From: Streptomyces poriferorum
GTDB lineage: Bacteria; Actinomycetota; Actinomycetes; Streptomycetales; Streptomycetaceae
NCBI RefSeq assembly: GCF_019399235.1
Contig: NZ_JAELVH010000027.1
Location: 19,755 to 83,754 of the forward strand
Direction of reading: 5' to 3'
DNA: 64,000 nt
A program made the translations under genes and the position numbers. Positions 7,971 to 17,583 of the stretch are shown piece after piece. The notes under the pieces are model-generated. The model worked only from the letters and a program-made list of their open reading frames with translations, was not told the origin of the DNA and searched no databases. Within the stretch, counting starts at the first letter, position 1; the number at the start of each line of letters is the position of its first letter.

Positions 7971-10640
7971 ATGACCGACCCCGTAGGAAAGCTTCCGAGC
8001 GAGCTCGACCAGCTCCCGGACCGCGACCCGGAGGAGACCGCTGAATGGGCGGCCTCCCTGGATGCCGTCACCAAGGCCGCGGGCCCGCACCGTGCCGCGT
8101 ATCTGATGCGCCGCTCGCTCCAGCACGCCGAGGGCGCCGGTCTCGCGCTGCCCAAGCTGCTGGAGACCGATTACGTCAACTCCATCCCCACCGCCGCGGA
8201 GCCCGCCTTCGACGGTGACCTGGAGATGGAATCGCGGATCACCGCGTGGAACCGCTGGAACGCGGCCGCGATGGTCACCCGTGGCTCCCGCTTCGGCGTC
8301 GGCGGCCACATAGCGACCTTCGCCTCGGCGGCCTGGCTGTACGAGACCGGCTTCAACCACTTCTTCCGCGGCAAGGAGGGGGACGGCTCCGGCGACCAGC
8401 TCTACATCCAGGGCCACGCCTCCCCCGGCATCTACGCCCGCGCCTTCCTCGACGGCCGGCTCAGCGAGCAGCAGCTCGACAACTTCCGCCAGGAGGCGGG
8501 CGGCGACGGTCTGCCGTCCTACCCGCACCCGCGGCGGCTGCCCTGGCTGTGGGAGTTCCCCACCGTGTCGATGGGCCTCGGCCCTCTCTCGGCGATCTAC
8601 CAGGCGCGCTTCAACCGCTACCTGGCCAACCGCAACATCAAGGACACGTCGAACTCGCACGTCTGGGCCTTCCTGGGCGACGGCGAGATGGACGAGCCCG
8701 AGTCGACCGCCGCCCTCGCCCTCGCGGCGCGTGAGCAGCTCGACAACCTGACCTTCGTCATCAACTGCAACCTGCAGCGCCTCGACGGTCCGGTCCGCGC
8801 CAACTTCCGGGTCGTCCAGGAGCTGGAGGGCGCCTTCCGCGGCGCCGGCTGGAACGTCGTCAAGACGCTCTGGGGCACCGCCTGGGACGAGCTCTTCCAG
8901 CTCGACACCACGGGTGCGCTGGTGCGCCGGCTCCGTGAGGTCCCGGACGCGCAGTTCCAGACGTACGCCACGCGCGACGTCGCCTACATCCGTCAGCACT
9001 TCTTCGGCACCGAGCCGGCGCTCGCCGAGCTGGCGAAGCTGCTCACCGACGCGAAGATCGCCGAGTGTTTCCACACCTCGCGCGGCGGCCACGAGGCCCG
9101 CAAGGTGTACGCGGCCTACCGGGCGGCGCTGGAGCACAAGGGTGCGCCGACGGTGATCCTGGCGCAGACGGTGAAGGGCTACACGCTCGGCCCGGGCTTC
9201 GAGTCGCGCAACGCCAACCACCAGATGAAGAAGCTGGACGGCAAGCAGTTCCGCGCCATGCGCGACCTGCTGGAGCTGCCGATCCCGGACTCGAAACTGG
9301 ACGAGGGCCTGGTGCCGTACGGCCACCCGGGCGCCGACTCCCCCGAGGTCCGCTACCTCCAGGAGCGCCGTGCCGCCCTCGGCGGCCCCGCCCCGGCCCG
9401 CCGGGTGCACGCGGTGGCCCTGCCGCAGCCCGAGGAGCGCGCGTTCGCCGCGCTGAAGAAGGGCTCCGGCAAGCAGGAACTGGCCACCACGATGGCGTTC
9501 GTCCGCCTGGCCAAGGACCTGATGCGGGACAAGGAGACCGGCAAGCGCTGGGTTCCGATCGTCCCCGACGAGGCCCGCACCTTCGGCATGGAGGCGCTGT
9601 TCCCGTCGGCCGGCATCTACTCGCCGCTGGGTCAGACGTACGACCCGGTCGACCGCGACCAGCTGATGTACTACAAGGAAGCCAAGGACGGCCAGGTCCT
9701 CAACGAGGGCATCACCGAGGCCGGCGCGATGGCCGACTTCATCGCCGCGTCCACGTCGTACGCGACGCACGGCGAGCCGATGATCCCGTTCTACATCTTC
9801 TACTCGATGTTCGGCTGGCAGCGCACGGGCGACCAGTTCTGGCAGCTCGGCGACCAGCTCGGCCGCGGCTTCGTGGTCGGCGCCACGGCGGGCCGTACGA
9901 CGCTGACGGGTGAGGGTCTCCAGCACGCGGACGGCCACTCTCACCTGATCGCGTCCACGAACCCGGCGTCGCTCAACTACGACCCGGCGTTCGCGTACGA
10001 GATCGCGGTGATCGTCCAGGACGGTCTGCGCCGGATGTACGGCCCCGACGCCGAGAACGTCTTCTACTACCTGACGGTCTACAACGAGCCGAAGCCGCAG
10101 CCCGCGATGCCGGAAGGCATCGAGGAGGGCATCCTCAAGGGCCTCTACCGGTTCAAGGAGGGCACGCCCGCGAAGGCGGACAGCCCGCGCGTGCAGCTGA
10201 TGGCCTCCGGTACGGCGATCCACTGGACCCTGGAGGCCCAGGAACTGCTGGCCTCGGACTGGGGTGTCACGGCCGACGTCTGGTCCGCCACCTCGTGGGG
10301 CGAGCTGCGCCGCGACGCGTTGGAGTGCGACGAGGCGCTGCTCCGCGGTGAGCTGCGGGTGCCGTACGTGACCCAGGCGCTGGAAGGCGCACCGGGTCCG
10401 GTCCTCGCGGTCAGCGACTGGATGCGCCAGGTGCCGGACCAGATCAGCCAGTGGGTGGAGCAGGACTGGACCTCGCTCGGCACGGACGGCTTCGGCCTCT
10501 CCGACACCCGTGACGCGGCTCGCCGCCACTTCGGCGTCGACCCCCAGTCGATCACGGTCGCGGCCCTGGCCCAGCTGGCCCGCCGCGGCGAGGTGCCGGC
10601 GTCGGCGGTCAAGGAAGCCCGCGAGCGGTACGGGCTCTGA
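7971..10640 (+). CDS. aceE: Pyruvate dehydrogenase E1 component (homodimeric AceE)
   Basis: Thiamine-diphosphate-dependent E1 that decarboxylates pyruvate and transfers the acetyl group to the E2 lipoyl domain. The 889-aa length matches homodimeric AceE. The ThDP-binding motif is seen as [10 protein letters not shown] through FVINCNLQ (near residues 236-268); flanking signatures are [13 protein letters not shown] and, in the second half, the transketolase-like region [16 protein letters not shown]. The ATG follows GGAAGG. The partners lpd and sucB lie just upstream but in a separate transcript, since a terminator and the gntR gene intervene. Confidence 0.97.
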   Translation: MTDPVGKLPSELDQLPDRDPEETAEWAASLDAVTKAAGPHRAAYLMRRSLQHAEGAGLALPKLLETDYVNSIPTAAEPAFDGDLEMESRITAWNRWNAAAMVTRGSRFGVGGHIATFASAAWLYETGFNHFFRGKEGDGSGDQLYIQGHASPGIYARAFLDGRLSEQQLDNFRQEAGGDGLPSYPHPRRLPWLWEFPTVSMGLGPLSAIYQARFNRYLANRNIKDTSNSHVWAFLGDGEMDEPESTAALALAAREQLDNLTFVINCNLQRLDGPVRANFRVVQELEGAFRGAGWNVVKTLWGTAWDELFQLDTTGALVRRLREVPDAQFQTYATRDVAYIRQHFFGTEPALAELAKLLTDAKIAECFHTSRGGHEARKVYAAYRAALEHKGAPTVILAQTVKGYTLGPGFESRNANHQMKKLDGKQFRAMRDLLELPIPDSKLDEGLVPYGHPGADSPEVRYLQERRAALGGPAPARRVHAVALPQPEERAFAALKKGSGKQELATTMAFVRLAKDLMRDKETGKRWVPIVPDEARTFGMEALFPSAGIYSPLGQTYDPVDRDQLMYYKEAKDGQVLNEGITEAGAMADFIAASTSYATHGEPMIPFYIFYSMFGWQRTGDQFWQLGDQLGRGFVVGATAGRTTLTGEGLQHADGHSHLIASTNPASLNYDPAFAYEIAVIVQDGLRRMYGPDAENVFYYLTVYNEPKPQPAMPEGIEEGILKGLYRFKEGTPAKADSPRVQLMASGTAIHWTLEAQELLASDWGVTADVWSATSWGELRRDALECDEALLRGELRVPYVTQALEGAPGPVLAVSDWMRQVPDQISQWVEQDWTSLGTDGFGLSDTRDAARRHFGVDPQSITVAALAQLARRGEVPASAVKEARERYGL

Positions 10641-10645
10641 CGGCC

Positions 10646-10686
10646 CGGAGGACGGGGCACGGGTCTTTCCCGCGCCCCGTCCTCCG
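10646..10686. terminator. Hairpin terminator after aceE
   Basis: GGAGGACGGGGC (10647-10658) pairs with GCCCCGTCCTCC (10674-10685) a few bases past the aceE stop; the loop can pair further. Confidence 0.75.
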
Positions 10687-10718
10687 CATGCGTCCGCCCC
10701 ACTCCGGCGCAGGCTTTC

Positions 10719-10916
10719 GTCCTCGATCGCCGGACGGGCTTGCTCTGCCCGCCGGAGTGCTGCCATGTGGAGCTGCTGTGCGCATGGCAGCCCGGTCGAG
10801 CCGCACTTCCAACCCCGCCCGGGCGCACATTCAAGCCCGGCCGGCGAGTGAGGCCATCTTCTGAGCCCGGCCGGCGCGTGAGGCCACACCCAGCCCGGCC
10901 GGCGCTTGAGGCCGAG
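10719..10916. repeat. Cluster of Streptomyces-type intergenic repeats (GCCCGGCCGGCG-NN-TGAGG)
   Basis: Three direct copies of an AGCCCGGCCGGCGNNTGAGG unit occur at 10832-10857, 10863-10885 and 10891-10916, and an inverted relative (CCTCGATCGCCGGACGGGCTTG) at 10720-10742. A further relative lies at 52765-52786 near the amylase genes. Such CCGG-rich elements recur between genes in Streptomyces genomes. They fill most of the 327-bp gene-free stretch 10641-10967; I see no gene there. Confidence 0.7.
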
Positions 10917-10967
10917 GCTCGACGGGCCCGGGCCACACGCGCCCCCTGCCGCGGCCACAATGGCCGC

Positions 10968-11945
10968 ATGCGTGCTGCCCGGCTCATCAGAATGGTGCTG
11001 CTCCTGCAGTCCCGCCCCGCCATGACCGCCGCCGAGCTCGCCCACGAGCTCCAGGTGTCGGAGCGGACCGTCACCCGGGACGCCCAGGCGCTCTCCGAGG
11101 CCGGGATCCCCGTCTACGCGGAACGGGGCCGTGCCGGCGGGTACCGGCTCGTCGGCGGGTACCGCACCGGTCTCACCGGGCTGGCCCGTGACGAGGCCGA
11201 GGCCCTCTTCCTCTCCGGCCTGCCCTCCGCCCTGCGCGAGATGGGGCTGGCCGACGCCGCGTCCGCCGCCCGGCTCAAGGTGTCGGCGGCCCTCCTGCCC
11301 TCCCTCCGGGACGCCTCCGCGGGCGCCGCCCGGCGCTTCCATCTGGACGCTCCGGGCTGGTACCAGGAACCGGTCACACCTGAGCTCCTGCCCGCCGTGG
11401 CCGAGGCGGTGTGGGACGACCGGACCGTGCGCGCCCACTACCGGCGGGCCGGCCGGGACACCGAGGTGGAGCGTGAGCTGGCCCCGTACGGCCTCGTCCT
11501 CAAAGCCGGGGTCTGGTATCTCTGCGCCCGTGCGGAGGAGGACTTCCGGGTCTACCGGATCGACCGCTTCACGGCCGTGACCGTGTCGGACACCCGGTTC
11601 GTCCGGGACGAGAGCTTCGACCTGCCCGCGTTCTGGGACGAACGCGCGGCCCAGTTCGCCCGGTCGCTCCTGCGGGCCGAGGTGACGCTGCGGCTCTCGG
11701 AGGCCGGGGTGCGCCGGCTGCCGCACGCCGTGGACCGCGTCGCGGCGCGGGACGCTCTGGAGGGGGCCGGTGCGCCCGGGGCCGACGGGTGGGTCACGGT
11801 CACCCTGCCGGTCGAGTCCCTGGACGTCGCGTTCGGTCAGCTGCTGGCCCTGGGGCCGGAGTTGGAGATCCTGGAGCCGGCCACGCTGCGCGGCAGGTTC
11901 GCGGCGGCCGCCGAAGCCCTCCACTCGCTCTATGTGAGGCCGTAA
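10968..11945 (+). CDS. WYL-domain transcriptional regulator (HTH_11 + WYL, YafY-like)
   Basis: 325 aa. The N-terminal helix-turn-helix (about 1-60) reads MRAARLIRMVLLLQSRPAMT, followed by ELQVSERTVTRDAQAL and the wing YAERGRAGGYRL. A WYL-type ligand-sensing domain occupies about 130-240; its usual W-Y-L trio is seen in the segment LVLKAGVWYLCARAEEDFRVY. A C-terminal WCX-like extension follows. WYL proteins are regulators, some responding to nucleotides or nucleic acid. I start at the ATG at 10968 because the longer open frame upstream runs through the repeat cluster and codes only for low-complexity Pro/Arg sequence. Confidence 0.9.
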   Translation: MRAARLIRMVLLLQSRPAMTAAELAHELQVSERTVTRDAQALSEAGIPVYAERGRAGGYRLVGGYRTGLTGLARDEAEALFLSGLPSALREMGLADAASAARLKVSAALLPSLRDASAGAARRFHLDAPGWYQEPVTPELLPAVAEAVWDDRTVRAHYRRAGRDTEVERELAPYGLVLKAGVWYLCARAEEDFRVYRIDRFTAVTVSDTRFVRDESFDLPAFWDERAAQFARSLLRAEVTLRLSEAGVRRLPHAVDRVAARDALEGAGAPGADGWVTVTLPVESLDVAFGQLLALGPELEILEPATLRGRFAAAAEALHSLYVRP

Positions 11946-12005
11946 GGCTTCATTTCGGCGTCTGGGCGTGCATCGGCCCTCCCGGGGGCAGATGCTGGAC
12001 CCGTG

Positions 12006-12527
12006 ATGGACGAGACGGAATTCTGGGAGCTCATCGACAGCACCCGCGAGGCCGCCGACGGCGACCCCGAGGACCATGCCGACCTGCTCGTCGAACGGCT
12101 GGTGCAGCTCGATCCCGATTCCGTGCTGGACTTCGCGCGGCACTTCGAGGCCCGCTACAACCGTGCGTACCGCTGGGACCTGTGGGCTGCCGCCGCCGTG
12201 CTGCTCGGCGGGGCCGGCGACGACGCCTTCGACTACTTCCGCTGCTGGCTGATCGGCCAGGGCCGGGAGGTCTTCGAGGGCGCGGTGCACGATCCGGACA
12301 GCCTGGCCGAGCTCCTCGACGACTTCGACGACGAGCTGGACGGGGACGCGGAAGAACTGGGCTACGCAGCCGACGAGGCGTACGAGCAGCTCACCGGTGT
12401 GGTCGCGCCGGACCTCGGGCTGCCGCCGCAGCCGGCCGAGCCGGAGGGCACCCCGTTCGGCTTCGAGGACGACGCGGTCCTGGCCGCGCGGCTGCCCGAG
12501 CTGTGGCAGCGGTTCGGCGCCGGCTGA
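12006..12527 (+). CDS. DUF4240 domain protein
   Basis: About 173 aa, soluble and acidic. The N-terminus DETEFWELIDSTREA is typical of DUF4240 proteins, followed by VERLVQLDPDSVLDFARHF and YFRCWLIGQGREVFEGAV, the conserved core with Trp and Arg/Gly. No catalytic motif is obvious and the function is unknown; members are widespread small actinobacterial proteins. The start may be this ATG or the GTG immediately before it (12003). The next gene converges on it with 22 bp between stops. Confidence 0.8.
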   Translation: MDETEFWELIDSTREAADGDPEDHADLLVERLVQLDPDSVLDFARHFEARYNRAYRWDLWAAAAVLLGGAGDDAFDYFRCWLIGQGREVFEGAVHDPDSLAELLDDFDDELDGDAEELGYAADEAYEQLTGVVAPDLGLPPQPAEPEGTPFGFEDDAVLAARLPELWQRFGAG

Positions 12528-12549
12528 GGCGCGGCCGGCCCGGTGCCGG

Positions 12550-13077
12550 TCACGGGCCGAGCGGCCGGCCCATCAGCACGTCGTCCACGTAGCGCCCGCC
12601 CAGGAAGAACTCGCCGGGCAGGACGCCCTCGACGGTGAACCCCTCCGACTCGTACAGCGCGCGGGCGGGAGCGTTGTGCCCCAGTACCCGCAGGGTGATC
12701 CGGTTGGCCCCCTGACGGCGTGCCGTCCCGCACGCCGCGCGGATCAGCGTGCGGCCGGTGCCGCGGCCCCGCGCCCAGGCGGCCACGGCGAGGCCCTGTA
12801 TCTGCCGGACGTGCGCGTTGCAGGACAGCGGGGTGGGCGGCACCACGCGTATGTACCCGGCGATGACCGTCGCGCCCGCCGGGTTCACCGCGTCGGCCAC
12901 CAGGATGTCCTGCGGCAGGTGCCGGTCGTCGAAGAACGGCGCGTACGGCGGCTGCGGCCGCGGCTGCACGGCGTGCAGCGTCGACCAGGTGCTCCGGTCG
13001 AGCTCCGTGAGAGCGGGGCCGTCGTCGAGGACCGCGGGGCGGACGAGGGGCACTGGAAGGGGGAGGGACTCGGCCAT
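12550..13077 (-). CDS. GNAT-family N-acetyltransferase
   Basis: 175 aa, about the length of a single GNAT domain. The acetyl-CoA-binding region is recognisable as IQGLAVAAWARGRGTGRTLI (pattern Q/R-x-x-G-x-G/A) at about residues 93-112, followed by ITLRVLGHNAPARALYESEGF, the usual strand 5/helix 4 segment, and a C-terminal GRYVDDVLMGRPL. The substrate cannot be predicted. The start at 13077 gives the usual RPAVLDDGPALTELDR opening. It is divergent from the epimerase gene at 13129 with only 51 bp between, so promoters must overlap. Confidence 0.88.
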   Translation of the reverse strand: MAESLPLPVPLVRPAVLDDGPALTELDRSTWSTLHAVQPRPQPPYAPFFDDRHLPQDILVADAVNPAGATVIAGYIRVVPPTPLSCNAHVRQIQGLAVAAWARGRGTGRTLIRAACGTARRQGANRITLRVLGHNAPARALYESEGFTVEGVLPGEFFLGGRYVDDVLMGRPLGP

Positions 13078-13128
13078 GCGCGTCACTGTGCCATGCGTCG
13101 CCTGCGGCATGTGGGGCAGGATGGACCC

Positions 13129-14040
13129 ATGCCGCGACCCGTGCCGCACTCCCGTATCGCCGTGACCGGATCGACCGGACTCATCGGAGCGGCGCTGGTG
13201 CGCTCGCTGCGGTCCGACGGGCACGAGGTGGTCCGGCTGGTCCGGCGGCCCGCCCGGTCGGGCGACGAGGTGGAGTGGGACCCCCAGCGGGGTTACGTGG
13301 ACGTGGCCGGTCTGGTGGGCTGCGACGCCGTCGTCCATCTCGCCGGGGCCGGGGTCGGCGACCATCGCTGGACCGAGGCGTACAAGCGGGAGATCCGGGA
13401 CAGCCGGGTCCTGGGCACGGCCGCGATCGCCGAGGCCGTCGCCTCACTGGACGTCCCGCCGAACGTGCTGCTGTCCGGGTCCGCGATCGGCTTCTACGGC
13501 GACACCGGGGACCGCTCGGTGGACGAGGGCGCGCCGCCCGGCGACGGGTTCCTGCCGTCGGTGTGCGTGGAGTGGGAGGAAGCCACGGCCGCCGCGGAGG
13601 AGGCCGGGGTGCGGACCGTGCACGCGCGCACCGGACTGGTCGTCGCCCGGGAGGGCGGTGCCTGGGCCCGGCTCTTCCCGCTGTTCCGCGCGGGGCTCGG
13701 CGGCCGGCTCGGCAACGGCCGGCAGTACTGGAGCTTCATCGCGCTGCACGACCACATCGCTGCGCTGCGGCACGCCCTGGACACCCCGGAGCTGTCCGGA
13801 CCGGTCAATCTGACGGGTCCGGCCCCGGTCACCAACGGCGAGGTGACGGCGGCGATGGGCCGGGTACTGCGCCGGCCCACGCTGTTCACCGCTCCCGCGC
13901 CCGCGCTGCGGATCGCGTTGGGCGACTTCTCCGAGGATGTGCTGGGCAGTCAGCGGGTGCTGCCGGGACGGTTGCTGGACTCCGGGTTCGCGTTCGCCTT
14001 CCCCGGGATCGACGCCGCCATCCGGGCGGCTCTGCGCTGA
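13129..14040 (+). CDS. TIGR01777-family epimerase (SDR, SulA/YfcH-like)
   Basis: 303-aa extended short-chain dehydrogenase-like protein. The NAD(P)-binding motif VTGSTGLIGAALVRSL (about residues 12-27) is followed by VVHLAGAGVGDHRW, the SGSAIGFYGDTGDR active-site region with Tyr, and the C-terminal DUF1731-like segment (VLPGRLLDSGFAFAFPGI) that defines this subfamily. The biochemical substrate is unknown for the family. The start follows a short leader after the divergent GNAT gene. Confidence 0.92.
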   Translation: MPRPVPHSRIAVTGSTGLIGAALVRSLRSDGHEVVRLVRRPARSGDEVEWDPQRGYVDVAGLVGCDAVVHLAGAGVGDHRWTEAYKREIRDSRVLGTAAIAEAVASLDVPPNVLLSGSAIGFYGDTGDRSVDEGAPPGDGFLPSVCVEWEEATAAAEEAGVRTVHARTGLVVAREGGAWARLFPLFRAGLGGRLGNGRQYWSFIALHDHIAALRHALDTPELSGPVNLTGPAPVTNGEVTAAMGRVLRRPTLFTAPAPALRIALGDFSEDVLGSQRVLPGRLLDSGFAFAFPGIDAAIRAALR

Positions 14041-14231
14041 CCCCGCCGCCCAGGAGCCGTCCTCCGTCGCTCCGTTCGGACGGACGTGCGACCCCGTGCA
14101 CCGGTGCCCCGGCCCGCGCGCGACTGCGCGGAATCCCGCCACCCTCCTAGCCTCGTGGCGAACTCGCGCATTCCGGGGGCCGGTTGAGGGCAAGAGCCTC
14201 CCACCAGTTGCGCCGACTCGGGGAGGGGCAC

Positions 14232-15581
14232 GTGCTCAGCACGGCACACCACGCGGACGTCGTCATCATCGGGGCCGGGATCGCCGGCCTGTCAGCGGCC
14301 CACCTACTGACCAGTGCGGGAGTGAGCGTCAGCGTCCTGGAGGCCGGCCCCCGGGTCGGCGGCCGGATGATGACCGACGAGGTGGACGGGTTCCGGCTCG
14401 ACCACCTGGGACCACTTCTCAACACCTCGTATCCGGAGCTGTACGCGACGCCCGGACTCGACGGACTCGTCCTGCGGAACTTCGATCCCGGCGTGCTCGT
14501 CCACAGCGAGGGCCGCCGGTACCGGACCGGGGAGATACGCAGTCCCCGGGGCGCACGCGGCGCACGGGGCGCACTCAAGGCAGCGCGCGCCCTCGCAAGC
14601 GCCCCCCGGGCCCCTCTGAGCGGGAGCCTCACCGGGGCCATGGGCGGGGCGATCGACCACGCCCGGCTCGGGGTGGCGCTGGCCCGGCTCGCGGCCACCC
14701 CCCGGGCCCGCGTCCTGGCCCGGCCCGAACGCGCCGCGCTCGACGCGTTGTCAGGCCGCGGCCTGTCCGCCCGGACGCTGAACGGATTCGTGCGCCCCCT
14801 GCTCACGGCGCTGCTCAGCGACCCCGCGCTCGGCACGTCGAGCCGGTGCGCCGATCTCGCGCTGCGCGGCTACGCGAGCGGCAGGCTCTGCGTACCGTCG
14901 GGAGGTTCGGCCACGCTGCCCGATCTGCTCGCGGCCGCCCTGCCGCCCGGCACCGTACGCACGGGCGTGCACGTCACATCGGCGGACATCACCGCGGTGC
15001 GCACCAAGGAACACGGCGAGATCGGCTGCCGCTCCCTGCTGCTGGCGACCGGCGCGGGCGCCGCGGCCGAGCTGCTGCCCGGCCTGCGCGTGCCGCCCTT
15101 CCACCCGGTGACGGTGCTCCACCACACCGCCCCCGCTCCCCCGCCGACCGGCGCCTCGCTGCTCCTGGACGCCGACCGCTCGGGTCCGGTCGCGCACACC
15201 GCGGTGATGAGCGAGGTCGACCCGTCGCGCGCCCCGCACGGCCGGGTCCTGATCAGCTCGACGGTGCTCGGTACGCCGCCGGCCGATCTGGACCGCACGG
15301 TCCGCACGCATCTCGCGGCCCTGTACGGCATGCCCACCGACGACTGGGAGCTGCTGGCGGCCCACCACGATCCGGAGGCGGTGCCCGCCATGGCGCCCCC
15401 GCACGACCCGCAGCGCCCGGTCCGGCTGCTCGCGGGGCTGTACGTGTGCGGCGACCACCGCGACACCGGATCGGTGCAGGGGGCCCTGTCCTCCGGACGG
15501 CGCGCGGCCGGGGCGATCCTCACCGACCTGGGGGTGCAGCCGGCCTCCGGGGGCACCGCGGCGCTCCCGGAGGCGGCCTGA
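14232..15581 (+). CDS. FAD-dependent amine-oxidase-like oxidoreductase
   Basis: 449 aa. The N-terminal FAD fold VVIIGAGIAGLSAAHLL (about residues 10-26) with EAGPRVGGRMMT (ribose-binding Glu and the GGR motif) places it in the amine oxidase/phytoene desaturase-like superfamily. The C-terminal FAD-contact motif is LYVCGDHRDTGSVQGALSSG. The GTG at 14232 follows GGGAGG. The substrate is unknown. A hairpin overlaps the end of the convergent regulator gene 29 bp downstream. Confidence 0.88.
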   Translation: MLSTAHHADVVIIGAGIAGLSAAHLLTSAGVSVSVLEAGPRVGGRMMTDEVDGFRLDHLGPLLNTSYPELYATPGLDGLVLRNFDPGVLVHSEGRRYRTGEIRSPRGARGARGALKAARALASAPRAPLSGSLTGAMGGAIDHARLGVALARLAATPRARVLARPERAALDALSGRGLSARTLNGFVRPLLTALLSDPALGTSSRCADLALRGYASGRLCVPSGGSATLPDLLAAALPPGTVRTGVHVTSADITAVRTKEHGEIGCRSLLLATGAGAAAELLPGLRVPPFHPVTVLHHTAPAPPPTGASLLLDADRSGPVAHTAVMSEVDPSRAPHGRVLISSTVLGTPPADLDRTVRTHLAALYGMPTDDWELLAAHHDPEAVPAMAPPHDPQRPVRLLAGLYVCGDHRDTGSVQGALSSGRRAAGAILTDLGVQPASGGTAALPEAA

Positions 15582-15583
15582 CC

Positions 15584-15613
15584 CTGACGGGAGGTCCCAG
15601 GGCCTCCCGTCAG
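15584..15613. terminator. Bidirectional hairpin between convergent genes
   Basis: Perfect 11-bp arms CTGACGGGAGG / CCTCCCGTCAG with an 8-nt loop; the right arm covers the stop codon of the minus-strand regulator gene. Confidence 0.7.
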
Positions 15614-17277
15614 CCCAGCGCGGCCACCCGTTCGCGGTAGCCGCGGACCGCGGCGGCGTCCCGGAAGGGTTCGAGGCGCCGCTCGAAGTCCCGTACGTAC
15701 TCCGTGGCGCGTACCGACCGCATCTCGGCGGCCTGCTGCGCGGCTTCCGCACCCAGCCGGCAGGCCTGGTCGAGCTCGCCGAGCCCGAGCCGCGCGGAGG
15801 CCAGCACCACTCGGCAGAACAGGCGGCTGCGGGCGTACGCGGGGGCGCGCAGCTGGAGCGAGCGCTCCGCGTGCTGCGCGGCGACCCGGTACTGCTGGAG
15901 GTCCCGGTAACAGTGCCCGAACTCGTCGGCGAGCTGGGCCTCGTCGAAATGGCGCGCCCAGTGCGGCACCTCGTCGCCGGGGCGGGAGGCCTCCAGGGCG
16001 CGTTCCGCCCGGGTGAGCGAGGCCGCGCAGGCCTTGGCATCGCCGAGGACCCCGTGTCCGCGTGCCTCGACCGCGTGCAGCAGGGCCAGGACGGCATGGG
16101 GCGCGGAAGAGCCGACGCCCTGCTGGGCCACCCGTGCCAGCTGGACCGCCTCCCGGCCGTGCCCGAGGTAGACGGCCTGCCGGCTCATCGTGATCAGGAC
16201 GAAGCTGCCGTAGGCCCGGTCACCGGCGGCCTGGGCCAGCCGGAGCGCCTGGACGAAGTAGCGCTGGGCGAGCCCGTGGGCCGCGATGTCGTACGAGGTC
16301 CAGCCCGCGAGCCGGGTCAGGTCGGCGGCGGCGGCGAAGAGCCGCCGCCCGGTGGCCTCCCCGTACGTGCCGCGCAGCATCGGCTCCGTCTCGTGCTCCA
16401 GGTACCGGACGAGGGCCTGCCGGGCGTGGCCGCCGCCGTAGGCGTTGTCCAGGGTGCGGAAGAGCTCGGCGACCGAGCGCAGGGCGGCGACGTCACCGCT
16501 GCTGACCTTCTGCCCGGAGCCCCGCTCGGTCTGCCGCTGCCTGGGGACGCCGCCCGGCCCGGCCGCGAGGGCGGGCGGGGAGCCGCCCGGCCCGTGCGGT
16601 CCGGCGGGCCGGGACGGGGTGGGCCCGCGCAAGCCGTGCCGGACACCGGGCCCGGGCACGCCGCCCTGCTCGGGCACCCCGGGCACGGACCCCCCTCCGG
16701 AACCGATCCCGCCTCCGTACGGCCCTTGCGCCGCGCCGCCGTGTGTCCCGGCGGCGCCGGGTGCCGGGCGCGGCCCGGCGTGCGCCCTGGCGGCCTGGCC
16801 CGCGACAGCGGCGCCGTCCCCGGTCCGTCCCACCCACTCGTCCGCCCGTCCGATCAGCCAGTCCCGGCTGGGGACGACCAGCCCCGCCGGAGTGAAGGCG
16901 ATCTTCCGCAGCTCCACATGACTGCCGGAGTCCTTGCGCCACAGCCCGCTGACGATGTCGACCGCCTCGGCGGGCGTGGCCGCGAACTCCAGGCCCGCGT
17001 AGACGGGCGCGCAGGCGTCCAGTCCCAGGTCCTGCGCGGAGAGCCGGCGGCCGAGCCGCCTGGTGAAGACCTCCGCGATCAGCGCGGGCGTGGTGCCGCG
17101 CGGCTGCTGTCCGCGCAGCCAGCGGGTCACGGAGGTCTTGTCGTACCGCAGGTCGAGGCCGTGTTCGAGTCCGAGCTGGTCCACCCGGCGGGCGAGGCCG
17201 GCGTTGGAGAACCCGGCTTCGGTGATGAGTGAGGCGAGTCGGCGGTTGGGGGTGCGCTGCGGAGGTCGTTCCGACAT
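15610..17277 (-). CDS. Large helix-turn-helix/TPR-like regulator (NsdA-like)
   Basis: 555 aa. The N-terminal region (about 8-75) resembles a DNA-binding fold seen in Streptomyces regulators such as NsdA: NRRLASLITEAGFSNAGLAR, then RYDKTSVTRWLRGQQPRG. A Gly/Pro/Ala-rich low-complexity stretch (about 165-255) separates it from a long helical C-terminal half containing TPR-like pairs (AELFRTLDNAYGGGHARQAL; AQRYFVQALRLAQAAGDRAY; YRVAAQHAERSLQLRAPAY). NsdA in S. coelicolor affects antibiotic production and sporulation; a similar role here is inference by resemblance. The start at 17277 follows GGAGA. It is divergent from lipB across 306 bp. Confidence 0.75.
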   Translation of the reverse strand: MSERPPQRTPNRRLASLITEAGFSNAGLARRVDQLGLEHGLDLRYDKTSVTRWLRGQQPRGTTPALIAEVFTRRLGRRLSAQDLGLDACAPVYAGLEFAATPAEAVDIVSGLWRKDSGSHVELRKIAFTPAGLVVPSRDWLIGRADEWVGRTGDGAAVAGQAARAHAGPRPAPGAAGTHGGAAQGPYGGGIGSGGGSVPGVPEQGGVPGPGVRHGLRGPTPSRPAGPHGPGGSPPALAAGPGGVPRQRQTERGSGQKVSSGDVAALRSVAELFRTLDNAYGGGHARQALVRYLEHETEPMLRGTYGEATGRRLFAAAADLTRLAGWTSYDIAAHGLAQRYFVQALRLAQAAGDRAYGSFVLITMSRQAVYLGHGREAVQLARVAQQGVGSSAPHAVLALLHAVEARGHGVLGDAKACAASLTRAERALEASRPGDEVPHWARHFDEAQLADEFGHCYRDLQQYRVAAQHAERSLQLRAPAYARSRLFCRVVLASARLGLGELDQACRLGAEAAQQAAEMRSVRATEYVRDFERRLEPFRDAAAVRGYRERVAALG

Positions 17278-17583
17278 CAGCTGTACGGTCTCCTGCCTAC
17301 GGGGCCGGGCGGGCAGCCCCTCAGGGACTGTTCTGTGCTCCCCACGGCGTCGCGGTGCTGGGCCGGGCCCGAGGGAACGGCGCGAATTTAGCGGCCTCCG
17401 GGGCAACCCCGGCCGCCTTCGCATCACATTCATCCGATCGTGTGAGGATTGAGGGCGGCGCTGACGGGAACCACCTGCCGGGCCCCCGCTCCGGCACCGG
17501 TCGTACAGTGGCCGGAGGCGCGATTCGGTGCATGGTGACGGGACACCCCCGGCCCCGGCACCGCAAGTAGAGAGGCTGCTGTC
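17278..17583. other. Gene-free divergent promoter region (regulator / lipB)
   Basis: No credible gene. A hairpin (CCGGGG-CAA-CCCCGG core, 17398-17412, extendable to 17391-17416) is present and a locally AT-richer patch at 17420-17450 may hold promoters. Otherwise nothing is recognised. Confidence 0.5.

Noticed and set aside
7827..12290. 1487-codon open frame on the minus strand opposite aceE and the WYL gene
   Set aside because: It spans two convincing plus-strand genes and intergenic repeats; composition is that of an antisense shadow.
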